Part shown: in pieces, positions 8,357 to 16,434 of the stretch | How positions within the stretch are numbered: the stretch's first letter is position 1 | How the letters are laid out: every line of letters begins with the position of its first letter | Program-made: the position numbers and the translations under genes | DNA from: Novosphingobium hassiacum | GTDB taxonomy: Bacteria; Pseudomonadota; Alphaproteobacteria; Sphingomonadales; Sphingomonadaceae | Direction of reading: 5' to 3' | Length of the DNA: 64,000 nucleotides | Assembly (NCBI RefSeq): GCF_014196055.1 | Contig: NZ_JACICY010000001.1 | Location: forward strand, 882,203 to 946,202 | The notes under the pieces: model-generated | What the model was told of the DNA's origin: nothing | Databases searched by the model: none | Seen by the model: the letters and a program-made list of their open reading frames with translations, nothing else

Positions 8357-9103
8357 TCAGAACGAGAGCTTGATCGTGCCGACGACAGCATCGTTCGAGA
8401 AGCTGTCGATCGAGCGACCGTCAACGCCAACGTAGCTGACGCCGACCGAGAGCTTGCTGGTCAGGTTATAGCTGGCGCCGACGTTGTAGTCGAAGCCGCC
8501 GTCGGTGCTGGCACCGGTCAGGAACTTGGGCGACTGCGCACCATCGGCATAACCGAGGTGTGCCGAAACCGAGATCGGGGTTTCAGGGATCGCAGCCGAA
8601 AGGTCGGTGTAGACATAGATGTTGTCGTCACCGCCAAGCGAGTCCTGCTTCCAGGCGTAAGCCGCGCCAACCTTCACGGTTGCGGGGCCGACAGCAGCCG
8701 AAAGTGAGGCGTAAGGCTCATACACGTTGGCCTTGCCGACGTTGCCGTTCGGGTAGACGTAGTACAGCAGACCGCCATCGAAGGTCAGGCCGGGCGTTAC
8801 TTCGCCGGTCCAGCCGCCGTAAACGTCAAGCTCGGTGCTGCCGTAGACCGGCGTATCTTCCAGGCTCGAAGCCCATGCGCCGACGTAGAAGCCGCTCGAG
8901 TGGCTGACGCCGATCGAACCCTGGATCGCGAAGTCACCGCCCGAGAGCGAAAGGCCGCGGAAACGATAGTCGGTCACGGCAGCAACGTTGCCGGTGATGG
9001 TGATGTCGCTTGCGGCGGCTTCTTCCTGCGCCATGGCAGGAGTAGCAGCCAGACCGGCAGCAATAAGGGTCGAGGCCAGAAGGGCCTTGATGGACGTACG
9101 CAT
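8357..9103 (-). CDS. TorF family putative porin
   Basis: The 248-residue product has a clear signal peptide (cleavage after TPAMA, before QEEAAA). A small beta-barrel follows with alternating aromatic strands: VTDYRFRGLSLSGG, DVYGGWTGE, YAWKQDSLG, and a closing Phe. The segment after the signal peptide, NVAAVTDYRFRG, is diagnostic of the TorF / CHP02001 outer-membrane family. It presumably forms a channel in the outer membrane, substrate unknown. Its translation start abuts a perfect A/T-rich inverted repeat (listed separately) that includes part of the ribosome-binding site. Confidence 0.9.
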   Translation of the reverse strand: MRTSIKALLASTLIAAGLAATPAMAQEEAAASDITITGNVAAVTDYRFRGLSLSGGDFAIQGSIGVSHSSGFYVGAWASSLEDTPVYGSTELDVYGGWTGEVTPGLTFDGGLLYYVYPNGNVGKANVYEPYASLSAAVGPATVKVGAAYAWKQDSLGGDDNIYVYTDLSAAIPETPISVSAHLGYADGAQSPKFLTGASTDGGFDYNVGASYNLTSKLSVGVSYVGVDGRSIDSFSNDAVVGTIKLSF

Positions 9104-9120
9104 AACAAAATCCTTTTGTT
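9104..9120 (-). promoter_or_regulatory. Inverted repeat embracing the ribosome-binding site of the TorF gene
   Basis: On the minus strand AACAAAA-GGA-TTTTGTT stands immediately before the ATG. The arms are perfect 7-bp complements. The GGA of the Shine-Dalgarno is the loop and the flanking A residues are in the stem. It could act as an operator or as an RNA hairpin that modulates translation. The function is inferred. Confidence 0.45.
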
Positions 9121-9353
9121 GTTCCTTCAGCGCGTCGTCCCACCTGCTTGCAGTCGGCGCTTCTCATACCGGAAGCGCTCTTGACTACGAAGCAACAGGT
9201 GCCGCCACATGCTGCAACGCACAAGCCATTTGTTGCCCCATTGTGTCTGATTGATTTCCATTTGTGTCTTTTGCGCACCAGTTGTCGCTACAGGTGGTCG
9301 CGCCTGTTGCAACCCGCACAATCCGGAACCATATCCTTGGTTAAAGAGGGTCC

Positions 9354-10148
9354 ATGTTAGCCAAGCTACGAACGCTATTCGCGCCGCCAACGCCCGAGCC
9401 TGAATGTCCAGTGGCGTTCGTGCCGGAGGGTCAGCGCATCTATGCGATCGGCGACATCCACGGCCGGCTCGACCTGTTCGAGCAGCTGCTCGACAAGATT
9501 ATTGCCGACGATGCCACTCGCGGGCCATCGGACACCTGGCTGGTGCTGCTCGGCGATCTTGTCGACAGGGGTCCCGAAAGCCGGGGCGTGGTCGAGCGTG
9601 CGATCGAGCTGGCGCAGGGCGGCAAGGTCCGGATCCTGGCGGGCAACCACGAGGAAATGCTGCTAGGCAGCCTCGAGAACACGGAAACCTTGCGACATTT
9701 TCTCCGCCATGGCGGCAAGGAAACGCTGTTCAGCTACGGCCTGTCGATCGAGGAATATTCCAGATCGACGCTTGAGACACTGTTCGACAGGATGGGCGAA
9801 CTGATACCCGAACGCCACCTCGCGTTTATTCGGTCCATGGAAAACCAGATCGTGTTTGGCGATTACCTGTTCGTCCACGCCGGCATCCGCCCGGGCGTCC
9901 CGCTCGACGCCCAGATCGTTCCCGACATGCGCTGGATCCGCAGGGAATTCCTCGATCATGACGCACCGCACAGCCACGTTGTCGTGCATGGCCATTCGAT
10001 CAGCGACGAACCGGTGATCCGCAAAAACCGCATCGGCATCGACACCGGCGCCTTCGCCTCGGGCCGCCTTACGGCACTCGGGCTCGAAGGGGGCGAACGA
10101 TGGTTCGTAACTGCGCTGATCGCACCAAGCGAGCCCGCGGCAGCCTGA
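9354..10148 (+). CDS. PPP-family serine/threonine protein phosphatase-like metallophosphoesterase
   Basis: This is a 264-residue enzyme with the PPP metal-binding signatures in order: GDIHGR at residues 33-38, GDLVDRGPES, GNHEEM, and a late VVHGHS. Bacterial relatives (PrpA/PrpE/ApaH-like) dephosphorylate phosphoproteins or diadenosine tetraphosphate. Length and motif spacing fit the single-domain bacterial type, and no signal peptide is seen. The ATG is preceded by agaggg. It is 335 bp upstream of a TonB-dependent receptor gene on the same strand, with probable regulatory sequence between, so they are likely separate transcripts. Confidence 0.88.
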   Translation: MLAKLRTLFAPPTPEPECPVAFVPEGQRIYAIGDIHGRLDLFEQLLDKIIADDATRGPSDTWLVLLGDLVDRGPESRGVVERAIELAQGGKVRILAGNHEEMLLGSLENTETLRHFLRHGGKETLFSYGLSIEEYSRSTLETLFDRMGELIPERHLAFIRSMENQIVFGDYLFVHAGIRPGVPLDAQIVPDMRWIRREFLDHDAPHSHVVVHGHSISDEPVIRKNRIGIDTGAFASGRLTALGLEGGERWFVTALIAPSEPAAA

Positions 10149-10182
10149 CCCAAGGTTCCCGCAACGCAGCAAATTTCAACAG

Positions 10183-10202
10183 ATGTTGCCGCGGTGCAAC
10201 AT
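10183..10202. promoter_or_regulatory. Inverted repeat ATGTTGC-N6-GCAACAT
   Basis: Perfect 7-nt arms are separated by 6 nt, giving two half-sites about one helical turn apart. It lies 35 bp after the phosphatase stop and about 280 bp before the receptor start. It is a possible operator for an unknown dimeric regulator, or a weak hairpin. Confidence 0.35.
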
Positions 10203-10333
10203 ATTTCCATTCGTTTGCCTGATCGCGTCAGGTACGCACTTTTAGATGCGCTCCGACGCCGCTTGCGTAAGATTGTTACGTAGCTGCAAGACCCCCGGTA
10301 GCTAGCCGGAAAAACCGTCATTCACGTGTCACA

Positions 10334-10347
10334 TGAAACCGGTTTTG
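10334..10347. promoter_or_regulatory. Candidate LacI-family operator upstream of the TonB-dependent receptor
   Basis: The sequence TGAAACCGGTTTTG contains a perfect 10-nt palindrome AAACCGGTTT. It resembles operators of LacI/GalR-family regulators (TGAAANCGNTTTCA type), which commonly control TonB-dependent receptors in sphingomonads, Caulobacter and xanthomonads. It is 137 bp before the start codon. No lacI-family gene is in the window. Confidence 0.4.
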
Positions 10348-10483
10348 AGGCCCTGCACGGGCGGCTAGCGCCGTCCACGAAGGTTGGAACCAGCAATGAT
10401 TCGCGCGGTCCTGCATCGACCAACGATGCGGACCAGTTCTACCGGCACAACCGCGCCACAAGGCGCACATACGGGGTCAAGAC

Positions 10484-13015
10484 ATGCAAATGAGATTTCT
10501 GGTTGCCGCTTCGACGATTGCCATCGGCAGCGTTTCGCTTGCGGGAACTGCCAGTGCGCAGTCGACCGGATCGGTCGACGTCGAAGAAGCGATCGTCGTT
10601 ACCGGCGCGCGCGGCGAAGCTGCCGTAAACGGCATCAAGGCGCCCGAGACGACCAAGGCCAAGGCCGTGCTGACGCAGGAACTGGTTGCTCGCCAGAACC
10701 CGGGCAAGGCGATCTTCGACACGATCAACATCATCCCCGGCGTCAACTTCACCAGCACCGACCCCTATGGTGCGGGCGGCGGCAACTTGCGCATCCGCGG
10801 CTTCGACGGCGCGCGTATCTCGGCCACGTTCGACGGCGTTCAGGTCAATGACTCGGGCAACTACGCGCTCTACACCAACCAGCAGCTCGATTCCGAACTG
10901 ATCGAACAGGTCAACGTCAACTTCGGCGCGACCGATGTCGACAGCCCGACCGCCAGCGCAGCCGGTGGCACCGTCAACTATCGCACGCGCCTGCCCAAGG
11001 AAGAGCTCGGCGCAGCGGTCAACTATTCGCGCGGCACGTTCGACTACAACCGCGTGTTCGGCGTGATCGATACCGGCGTGTTCACCCCCTTCGGTACGCG
11101 CGCGTTCATCTCGGCCAGCAACACCACCTACAAGCAGTTTCGTGGTCCGGGTGAACTCAACAAGGCGCAGTACAACGCGCGCATCTATCAGCCCCTCGGT
11201 GGCGGCAGCGATTTCGTCAGCCTTGCGGCCAACTACAACGTCAACCGCAACAACTTCTACCGCCGTGTCGGTTTGAACGACATGCGCACGCTATTGGGCA
11301 CCGCCACCATCCCGGCAGCGGCAGGCATTACGCCCGCAGCGCCGCTCGATCTTGGCAAGCTGACCGATGCACAGCAGGACACCGTCTTTAACTTCAACAA
11401 CGATGCCGATTGCTCGCTGCCGAGCGGTACGGGCGGTCCCGGTCGCCAGAGCGACGCGAGCTCCTGCTCGAACTTCTATAACACCGCGATCAATCCTTCG
11501 AACACCGGCAACATTCGCTTCAATTCGCGCGTTGACCTCAGCGACAAACTGACCGCCACGCTCGACGCCAGCTACCAGTATGCGCTGGCCAACGGTGGCG
11601 GCACATCGGTGTTTGCCGAATCCGACGCAAACCGCAGCGTTACGGGCGTCTACAACCGTCAGGGCACGCGCATCGGCGCTGGCACCGCGCTGGGCGTAGA
11701 CATCAACAAGGACGGCGATCTCAACGATCTCGTTCGCCTCTATTTCCCGTCAAACACCAACACCCACCGCCTCGGCGCCACGGCGTCGCTGCGGTATGAA
11801 ATGTCGCCCGAGAACACGATCCGCCTCGCCTATACCTGGGATCGCGCCAAGCATCGCCAGACCGGTGAGGCCAGCCGTCTCGACCCGTTCGGCAACCCGA
11901 TCAGCGTGTTCGGCGGTCGCGGCGATGAAGCGTCGGGCGTGAAAGACGCAGCGGGCAACATCCTGCAGAAGCGCGATCGCCTGTCCTATGCGATCCTGCA
12001 TCAGGTCGCGGGTGAATACGTCGGCAAGTACTTCGACGATGCGCTGACCGTGCAGCTCGGCGTGCGCGCTCCGTTCTTCCGCCGCAACCTGACGAACAAC
12101 TGCTACACCATCGCCGGTAGCTCGAACGACGCCTACTGCACCTCGGAAAGCGCCGCCGTCGTCGCCAGCAAGTACCCGGCCTATGGCGCACCATATGCCG
12201 CCCGCAAGGTTGCCTACAGCGCGGTCCTGCCAAGTGCCGGCTTCGTCTACAAGTTCGCCGATTCGATGAACGTGTTCGGCAGCTTCAGCCAGGGCTTCTC
12301 AGCCCCGCGTACCGACAACCTCTATGGGTTCGACGGCGTGAAGATCCAGCCGACCACGCTGGTCCAGCCAGAGCGTACCAACAGCTTCGACCTCGGCGCG
12401 CGCTACACCAGCCGCGTGGTTCAGGCCCAGGCGACCGGCTGGTACATCAGCTACAAGAACCGCATCATATCGTCGCAGGTGTTGCTTGACGATGGCAGCA
12501 CGCTGAACCTCGACCGCAACGTCGGCCGGGTGCGCAGCTACGGCTTCGACGGCAGCGTGGCGATCCGTCCGGTCGACTTCTTCTCGATCTACGCTTTCGG
12601 TTCGTACACGAACGCGGAACTCAAGGACGACGTGTTGTCGGCCACGGGCACCGTGCTTTCACCGACCAAGGGCAAGTTCGTGGCCGAAACGCCGAAGTGG
12701 CAGGTCGGTGGCCGCGTCCAGGTCGATTACGATCCGGTTTCGGTCGGCGCGCAGGTCAAGTACGTGGGTGACCGCTTCCTGACCGACATCAACGACGTGA
12801 TCGCGCCATCCTATACCACGGTCGATCTCGACGCGCGTTTCAACCTGGGCAAGGTCAACGACAAGGGCGGAATCTACTTCCAGCTCAACGTCATCAACCT
12901 GTTTGACAAGTTCTACATCGGCAACCTGTCGACGCAGCCTGCGGCATCGAACAACCCGCAGGTCGAAATCGGCTCACCCCGCACGGTAATCGGCTCGGTA
13001 CACTTCGAGTTCTGA
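10484..13015 (+). CDS. TonB-dependent outer-membrane receptor
   Basis: This 843-residue receptor has a signal peptide (cleavage near TASAQ-ST) and a TonB box-like AIVVTGAR around residue 37. The plug is FDTINIIPGVNFTSTDPYG with NLRIRGFDG, and the barrel ends in Phe, the classical terminal residue. Energy-dependent uptake of an unknown ligand is expected. The barrel contains a conserved receptor segment (FGSFSQGFSAPRTDNLYGF, residues around 605). The annotated ATG could be replaced by the ATG two codons later. The upstream LacI-type palindrome suggests substrate-responsive, perhaps carbohydrate-related, control. A terminator follows. Confidence 0.93.
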   Translation: MQMRFLVAASTIAIGSVSLAGTASAQSTGSVDVEEAIVVTGARGEAAVNGIKAPETTKAKAVLTQELVARQNPGKAIFDTINIIPGVNFTSTDPYGAGGGNLRIRGFDGARISATFDGVQVNDSGNYALYTNQQLDSELIEQVNVNFGATDVDSPTASAAGGTVNYRTRLPKEELGAAVNYSRGTFDYNRVFGVIDTGVFTPFGTRAFISASNTTYKQFRGPGELNKAQYNARIYQPLGGGSDFVSLAANYNVNRNNFYRRVGLNDMRTLLGTATIPAAAGITPAAPLDLGKLTDAQQDTVFNFNNDADCSLPSGTGGPGRQSDASSCSNFYNTAINPSNTGNIRFNSRVDLSDKLTATLDASYQYALANGGGTSVFAESDANRSVTGVYNRQGTRIGAGTALGVDINKDGDLNDLVRLYFPSNTNTHRLGATASLRYEMSPENTIRLAYTWDRAKHRQTGEASRLDPFGNPISVFGGRGDEASGVKDAAGNILQKRDRLSYAILHQVAGEYVGKYFDDALTVQLGVRAPFFRRNLTNNCYTIAGSSNDAYCTSESAAVVASKYPAYGAPYAARKVAYSAVLPSAGFVYKFADSMNVFGSFSQGFSAPRTDNLYGFDGVKIQPTTLVQPERTNSFDLGARYTSRVVQAQATGWYISYKNRIISSQVLLDDGSTLNLDRNVGRVRSYGFDGSVAIRPVDFFSIYAFGSYTNAELKDDVLSATGTVLSPTKGKFVAETPKWQVGGRVQVDYDPVSVGAQVKYVGDRFLTDINDVIAPSYTTVDLDARFNLGKVNDKGGIYFQLNVINLFDKFYIGNLSTQPAASNNPQVEIGSPRTVIGSVHFEF

Positions 13016-13036
13016 TCTGACGCTGATTTGACACAG

Positions 13037-13073
13037 AAAAAGCGCGGTAGGGGCAACCTTCCCGCGCTTTTTT
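13037..13073 (+). terminator. Rho-independent terminator after the TonB-dependent receptor
   Basis: The arms aaaaagcgcgg and ccgcgcttttt pair over 11 bp with a 14-nt loop, ending in a run of T. It lies 22 nt after the stop codon. Confidence 0.8.
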
Positions 13074-13172
13074 GTTATGTGCTGCAAAACCTCCAGGGGC
13101 TTAGCTGAATTATGGCTTGAAAGCTGCGGTACCGAATGCGACGCTTCAGAGGGCTTTAGGCAGGGTCAAACA

Positions 13173-13694
13173 ATGGCTGAGGACCTCATCGTACGCCCAC
13201 TGGAGAAGCGCGATTTGCCAGCGGCATTGGCAATCCAATCAGCTGCGTATCCATCCTTTCTTGTAGAATCTGCCGACGCGTTCGCGAGCCGGCTCGACGT
13301 TCCGGCGCAATTTTGCCTCGCCGCTGTTTCAAACGGCGAATTGGTAGCATACTTGCTTGCACACGGATGGCTGCGGCAGAGCCCGCCACCCATCGGCGCT
13401 ATTCTGTCGCCCGCAGCCTCCAGCGAAGTTCTGTTCATCCATGATCTGGCTGTCGGCCTAAATGGACGAGGCCTGGCGCTGGGACGAAGGTTGGTGAACC
13501 GCGCCTTCGAATTAGCCGCCAAGCAGAAGTTGGCCCGCGCAGAATTGATCGCAGTGGAAGGTGCCGCAGCCTACTGGCGGAGCCTTGGCTTCGCTGAAGT
13601 CGACGTCGCAGCAGAGCTTAAAGCAAAAGTGGCGGTCTATGGACAGAACGCGCGCTGGATGACGCGAGAATTCGCCGCTCTCTCCAGCTCCTGA
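13173..13694 (+). CDS. GNAT family N-acetyltransferase
   Basis: The protein has 173 residues. The GNAT core is visible: IVRPLEKRDLPAAL at the N-terminus, the acetyl-CoA-binding motif A region LFIHDLAVGLNGRGLALGRR, and ALIAVEGAAAYWRSLGF-like motif B (strictly LIAVEGAAAYWRSLGFAE). It transfers an acetyl group to an unidentified amine. The ATG at 13173 starts a family-like N-terminus; the 32 upstream codons of the open frame overlap the terminator region and are unlikely to be translated. The gene appears isolated. Codon use looks slightly less GC-biased than its neighbours. Confidence 0.85.
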   Translation: MAEDLIVRPLEKRDLPAALAIQSAAYPSFLVESADAFASRLDVPAQFCLAAVSNGELVAYLLAHGWLRQSPPPIGAILSPAASSEVLFIHDLAVGLNGRGLALGRRLVNRAFELAAKQKLARAELIAVEGAAAYWRSLGFAEVDVAAELKAKVAVYGQNARWMTREFAALSSS

Positions 13695-13770
13695 ATGATT
13701 GACCGATCGCTATCCAGTAGCTGCCCATCGTTCAGTCGAAGGACAAACGGGGGTGGGAAATGCCCAACCC

Positions 13771-14493
13771 TCACCGATAAACGCAGGCATCCAGTGCGTC
13801 GTTCTTCACCACCGCCACCCGCCGCGCGATCGCGTTGCCATGACGCCGCGTGAACCCGCCCGCGCCGTTGACTTCGCGTTGCTTGGGTAGCGGCAGGACG
13901 GCGGCGATGCGGGCGGCCTCCACCGGGCTCAGCTTTGCCGCGCTCTTGCCGTAGTACCGCTGCGCGCCCGCCTCCACGCCATAGGTACCGATGCCGGTTT
14001 CGGCGACGTTGAGGTAGACTTCCATGATCCGCCGCTTGCCCCAGATCGTCTCGATCAGGACGGTGTACCAGGCCTCCAGCCCCTTGCGCACATAGCCGCC
14101 GCCCTGCCACAGGAACACGTTCTTGGCGGTCTGCTGGCTGATCGTCGAGCCGCCGCGGATGCGCCCGCCCTTCGCGTTGCGCTTGAACGCCTGCATCATC
14201 GCCTCGTGATCAAAGCCGTTGTGCAGGCAGAACTTGCCATCCTCGCCCGAGATCGCGGCGGCGACCATGTCGCGGTCGATACGCGAAAGCGGCGTCCAGT
14301 CCTTGGTGATCGAATGATCGTCCATCAGCATGGTGAAAGTGATCGGCACCGGTACGAACTTGTAAATCACCACTTGCGCGACCGACAGGAACAGGAACGC
14401 AGCCACGAGCCGCGCGAAGAACCAGCCGACGCGGCGCAGGGCGCCGGGCTTGGCGGCAACAGGCTGGCGAGCGTTCTTGAGTTCGTGGATCAT
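13771..14493 (-). CDS. mtgA: Monofunctional biosynthetic peptidoglycan transglycosylase
   Basis: The product is a GT51 enzyme of about 240 residues that polymerises lipid II into glycan strands in the periplasm. It has an N-terminal membrane anchor (FFARLVAAFLFLSVAQVVIY) followed by the GT51 motifs: the catalytic Glu in SGEDGKFCLHNGFD, RGGSTISQQTAKNVFL, KRRIMEVYLNVAETG and the YYGKSA region. No transpeptidase domain is attached, hence MtgA. I prefer ATG 14491-14493 (MIHELKN) over a TTG 13 codons upstream; neither has a strong Shine-Dalgarno. It lies downstream of the crp-like gene on the same strand with 52 bp between. Confidence 0.93.
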   Translation of the reverse strand: MIHELKNARQPVAAKPGALRRVGWFFARLVAAFLFLSVAQVVIYKFVPVPITFTMLMDDHSITKDWTPLSRIDRDMVAAAISGEDGKFCLHNGFDHEAMMQAFKRNAKGGRIRGGSTISQQTAKNVFLWQGGGYVRKGLEAWYTVLIETIWGKRRIMEVYLNVAETGIGTYGVEAGAQRYYGKSAAKLSPVEAARIAAVLPLPKQREVNGAGGFTRRHGNAIARRVAVVKNDALDACVYR

Positions 14494-14545
14494 GTCGTGG
14501 GCAAACCTAACCGGAACCCAGCGCCCCCGCAATCGGTGCGATGTC

Positions 14546-15226
14546 TCAGCCGAAGTGGGAATAGCGACTGACGCGTTCGGCCAGCTTCGAAAGCGAGGGA
14601 ATGACGATGCGCCGACCCTCGCGGATCACCAGCCGCTCGCGCACCAGCAGCGAGAACTCGCGCGTGACCGTCTCGCGGTTGGTCCCGATCCGCGCGGCAA
14701 GTTCGGCCTGGGTCGGGATGCGTGCGATCGTCGCCCCGCCGTTGCCATCGGGCACGGCGAGCCGGGTCAGTTCGGCCTGCAGCCGGGTTCCGACCGCCAT
14801 CGTCGAAAGTTCGTAGATGCGGTTGGTCAGGTAACGCACCTGCTGTGCCAGATAGCGCGCAAGCCACAGCGCCAGACGCGGCTCGCGTTCGATCAGCGAT
14901 ACGAAGACACGCCCCGGGATCACCAGCAACGAGCTGTTCTCGCTAGCGGCGACGTCGGCCGAGCGCGGCTCGCCATCGATCGCGGCAAGCTCGCCGAAAA
15001 GCTCACCCGGACCGATCGAACGCAACACCGTCTCGCGCCCCTGCGCCGAGACCAGCGAAACGCTGACGCAGCCTTCGACGACAAGATAGACATCGGTGGC
15101 GGGCAGACCCACGGCAAGTAGCACCTGGCCCTTGCGTACGCGCACCGCACGGCCGTTGTCGGCAAGTATTTGCCTGACGTCTTTTGGTACGGTCAGGTTC
15201 GACTTAAGTACTGTTGCGCCCGGCAT
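14546..15226 (-). CDS. Crp/Fnr-family transcriptional regulator, CRP-type
   Basis: The regulator has 226 residues with a cyclic-nucleotide-binding domain and a C-terminal winged helix. The phosphate-binding cassette retains Gly78-Glu79 and Arg88-Ser89 (FGEL...PRSADV), which correspond to the cAMP-contacting residues of E. coli CRP. It lacks the N-terminal cysteine cluster of FNR. The recognition helix TNRETVTRE (182-190) matches the RETVxR motif of CRP that reads TGTGA. Consistently, a perfect TGTGA-N6-TCACA site lies 32-47 bp upstream of its start, implying autoregulation. A class III cyclase-domain gene sits 1.2 kb away. The ATG has an aGGGGA-like site upstream. Confidence 0.9.
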   Translation of the reverse strand: MPGATVLKSNLTVPKDVRQILADNGRAVRVRKGQVLLAVGLPATDVYLVVEGCVSVSLVSAQGRETVLRSIGPGELFGELAAIDGEPRSADVAASENSSLLVIPGRVFVSLIEREPRLALWLARYLAQQVRYLTNRIYELSTMAVGTRLQAELTRLAVPDGNGGATIARIPTQAELAARIGTNRETVTREFSLLVRERLVIREGRRIVIPSLSKLAERVSRYSHFG

Positions 15227-15257
15227 TTCTGCAATCCCCTGCCGCGTTATTATCGAA

Positions 15258-15273
15258 TGTGATCAAAATCACA
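15258..15273. promoter_or_regulatory. Perfect CRP-type operator TGTGA-N6-TCACA
   Basis: The site reads TGTGATCAAAATCACA, an exact CRP consensus. It lies between the divergent crp-like gene (start 15226) and the downstream plus-strand unit (start 15353). It could control both directions. The regulator's RETVTR recognition helix predicts exactly this half-site. Confidence 0.8.
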
Positions 15274-15352
15274 AGTGGCCGGTGTGCTGGACAGCGGCAG
15301 GAATCCAGCAAGGGCGGCATGGTCGATCGTTCCAAACGATTGCAACACATTC

Positions 15353-15808
15353 ATGCCTCGCTACCTGATCTGGAAATCCGGGCCCGGCCCGCTCGACATT
15401 GAATTCAAACGCATGGGCGAAGCCGTGTTGCGGCCCTCGCTGCTGATCGTCACCCCGGGAAAGTCGATCGCCGTCCCGCGCGAGGACAGCGCCGACATCG
15501 CCCATTTCCACCTGACGGATGAGGACGTCGCGCGCCTGCTCTCATCGCCCGGCGGATTGCGCCCGCCGTGCATGGCATTCCAGTGCGACGCATTCCTGTC
15601 GATGACGACCGGGCCTGCAGGTGACACGGGCCGTCGACGCTGGGGCTGGGCGATTCGCGTCTCACGCGATGGCCACGCGCTGCCCGGGCACTACCTTGAC
15701 GGCAAGCCGCTCGTCATGTGTCGCGACGGCTTCACCCGTGCCCGCCTGAGGACTTTGCCGGACCTTTCGGGCGTGGCCCGGGATCACGATATCATCGGAC
15801 TGACATGA
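15353..15808 (+). CDS. Hypothetical protein, first gene of a two-gene unit with a pseudo-ABC ATPase
   Basis: This 151-residue protein has no signal peptide, membrane segment or motif I can name. It begins MPRYLIWKSGPGPLDIEF, has a central histidine-rich ADIAHFHLTDEDVARLL helix-like segment, and ends RDHDIIGLT. The start at 15353 is chosen because the upstream 26 codons of the open frame overlap the operator region; the Shine-Dalgarno is poor. Its stop overlaps the next start (ATGA), so the two proteins are probably made together and may interact. Divergence from the crp-like gene across the CRP operator suggests CRP control. Confidence 0.6.
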   Translation: MPRYLIWKSGPGPLDIEFKRMGEAVLRPSLLIVTPGKSIAVPREDSADIAHFHLTDEDVARLLSSPGGLRPPCMAFQCDAFLSMTTGPAGDTGRRRWGWAIRVSRDGHALPGHYLDGKPLVMCRDGFTRARLRTLPDLSGVARDHDIIGLT

Positions 15809-16335
15809 CGGCCCCAACGGCCCAAGAACCCCTGAGCAGGGTCCGGACGACCAGGCCCGAGTCACTCGTGGCAGCCAGCCTGTGCCTCCCGCCCGATCCC
15901 GAACAGCCCGGTCGGCAGGTCATCGTCGACCACGCCTTCGCGCCGGGCCTCGTCACCCTGATTACGCCGTATGACGCTTCGACCAAGGCGCTGTTGCGGA
16001 CGCTGGCGCTGCGCACCTCTCCTTCATCGGGCAGCCTCAATCTCGGTCCGCTCGACCTGCTCGACCGGTTCGATCTCGGGCGGCGCGTCGGCACCAGGGT
16101 CGGACAGCTCGCGGCAGGCTCGGCCGAAGCGGTCGGCATTGCCGCAGCGCTGTGCGTCCTTCCACGCATTTTACTGATCGACGACGTCACCCGCCACATG
16201 GGTGCACAGCTGGCGGGCCGGGTGATGCTCGCGGTGCGCCATCAGGCGCGCAAGCGCGGGATGATTGTGATCGCTGCTTCCACCGACCGCGTCGTCGAAG
16301 ATTTCGCCGACACCCGTCTTGCACTGGATACCTGA
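15805..16335 (+). CDS. Degenerate ABC-type ATPase-like protein without a functional Walker A
   Basis: The 176-residue sequence follows the layout of an ABC ATPase. The strand-loop-helix TLITPYDASTKALLRTLAL (51-69) aligns with the Walker A region, SGSLNLGPLDLLDRF with the following strand, LAAGSAEAVGIAAAL (103-117) with the signature helix, and RILLIDDVTRHM (121-132) with Walker B. The P-loop Gly and Lys residues are lost (PYDASTK instead of GxxGxGKS), as is the catalytic Glu after Walker B (Asp-Val). It should therefore not hydrolyse ATP in the usual way. It overlaps the preceding hypothetical gene by 4 nt. The assignment as a pseudo-ABC protein is from pattern only. Confidence 0.6.
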   Translation: MTAPTAQEPLSRVRTTRPESLVAASLCLPPDPEQPGRQVIVDHAFAPGLVTLITPYDASTKALLRTLALRTSPSSGSLNLGPLDLLDRFDLGRRVGTRVGQLAAGSAEAVGIAAALCVLPRILLIDDVTRHMGAQLAGRVMLAVRHQARKRGMIVIAASTDRVVEDFADTRLALDT

Positions 16336-16434
16336 AAAATGGTTCGTAACGGGGCACCTCGAAAGATTCTCGTTGCAGTTGTGCTTGTTACCTGAAAGCC
16401 TGCGCGAGTCAGGCGAGGCGGCACGGGGTTCGCA

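Larger units (their letters stand above)
10149..10483. other. Regulatory intergenic region before the second TonB-dependent receptor
   Basis: These 335 bp have no convincing gene. They contain two palindromes: ATGTTGC-N6-GCAACAT (10183-10202) and a LacI-type candidate at 10334-10347. The rest I cannot assign. Confidence 0.55.
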
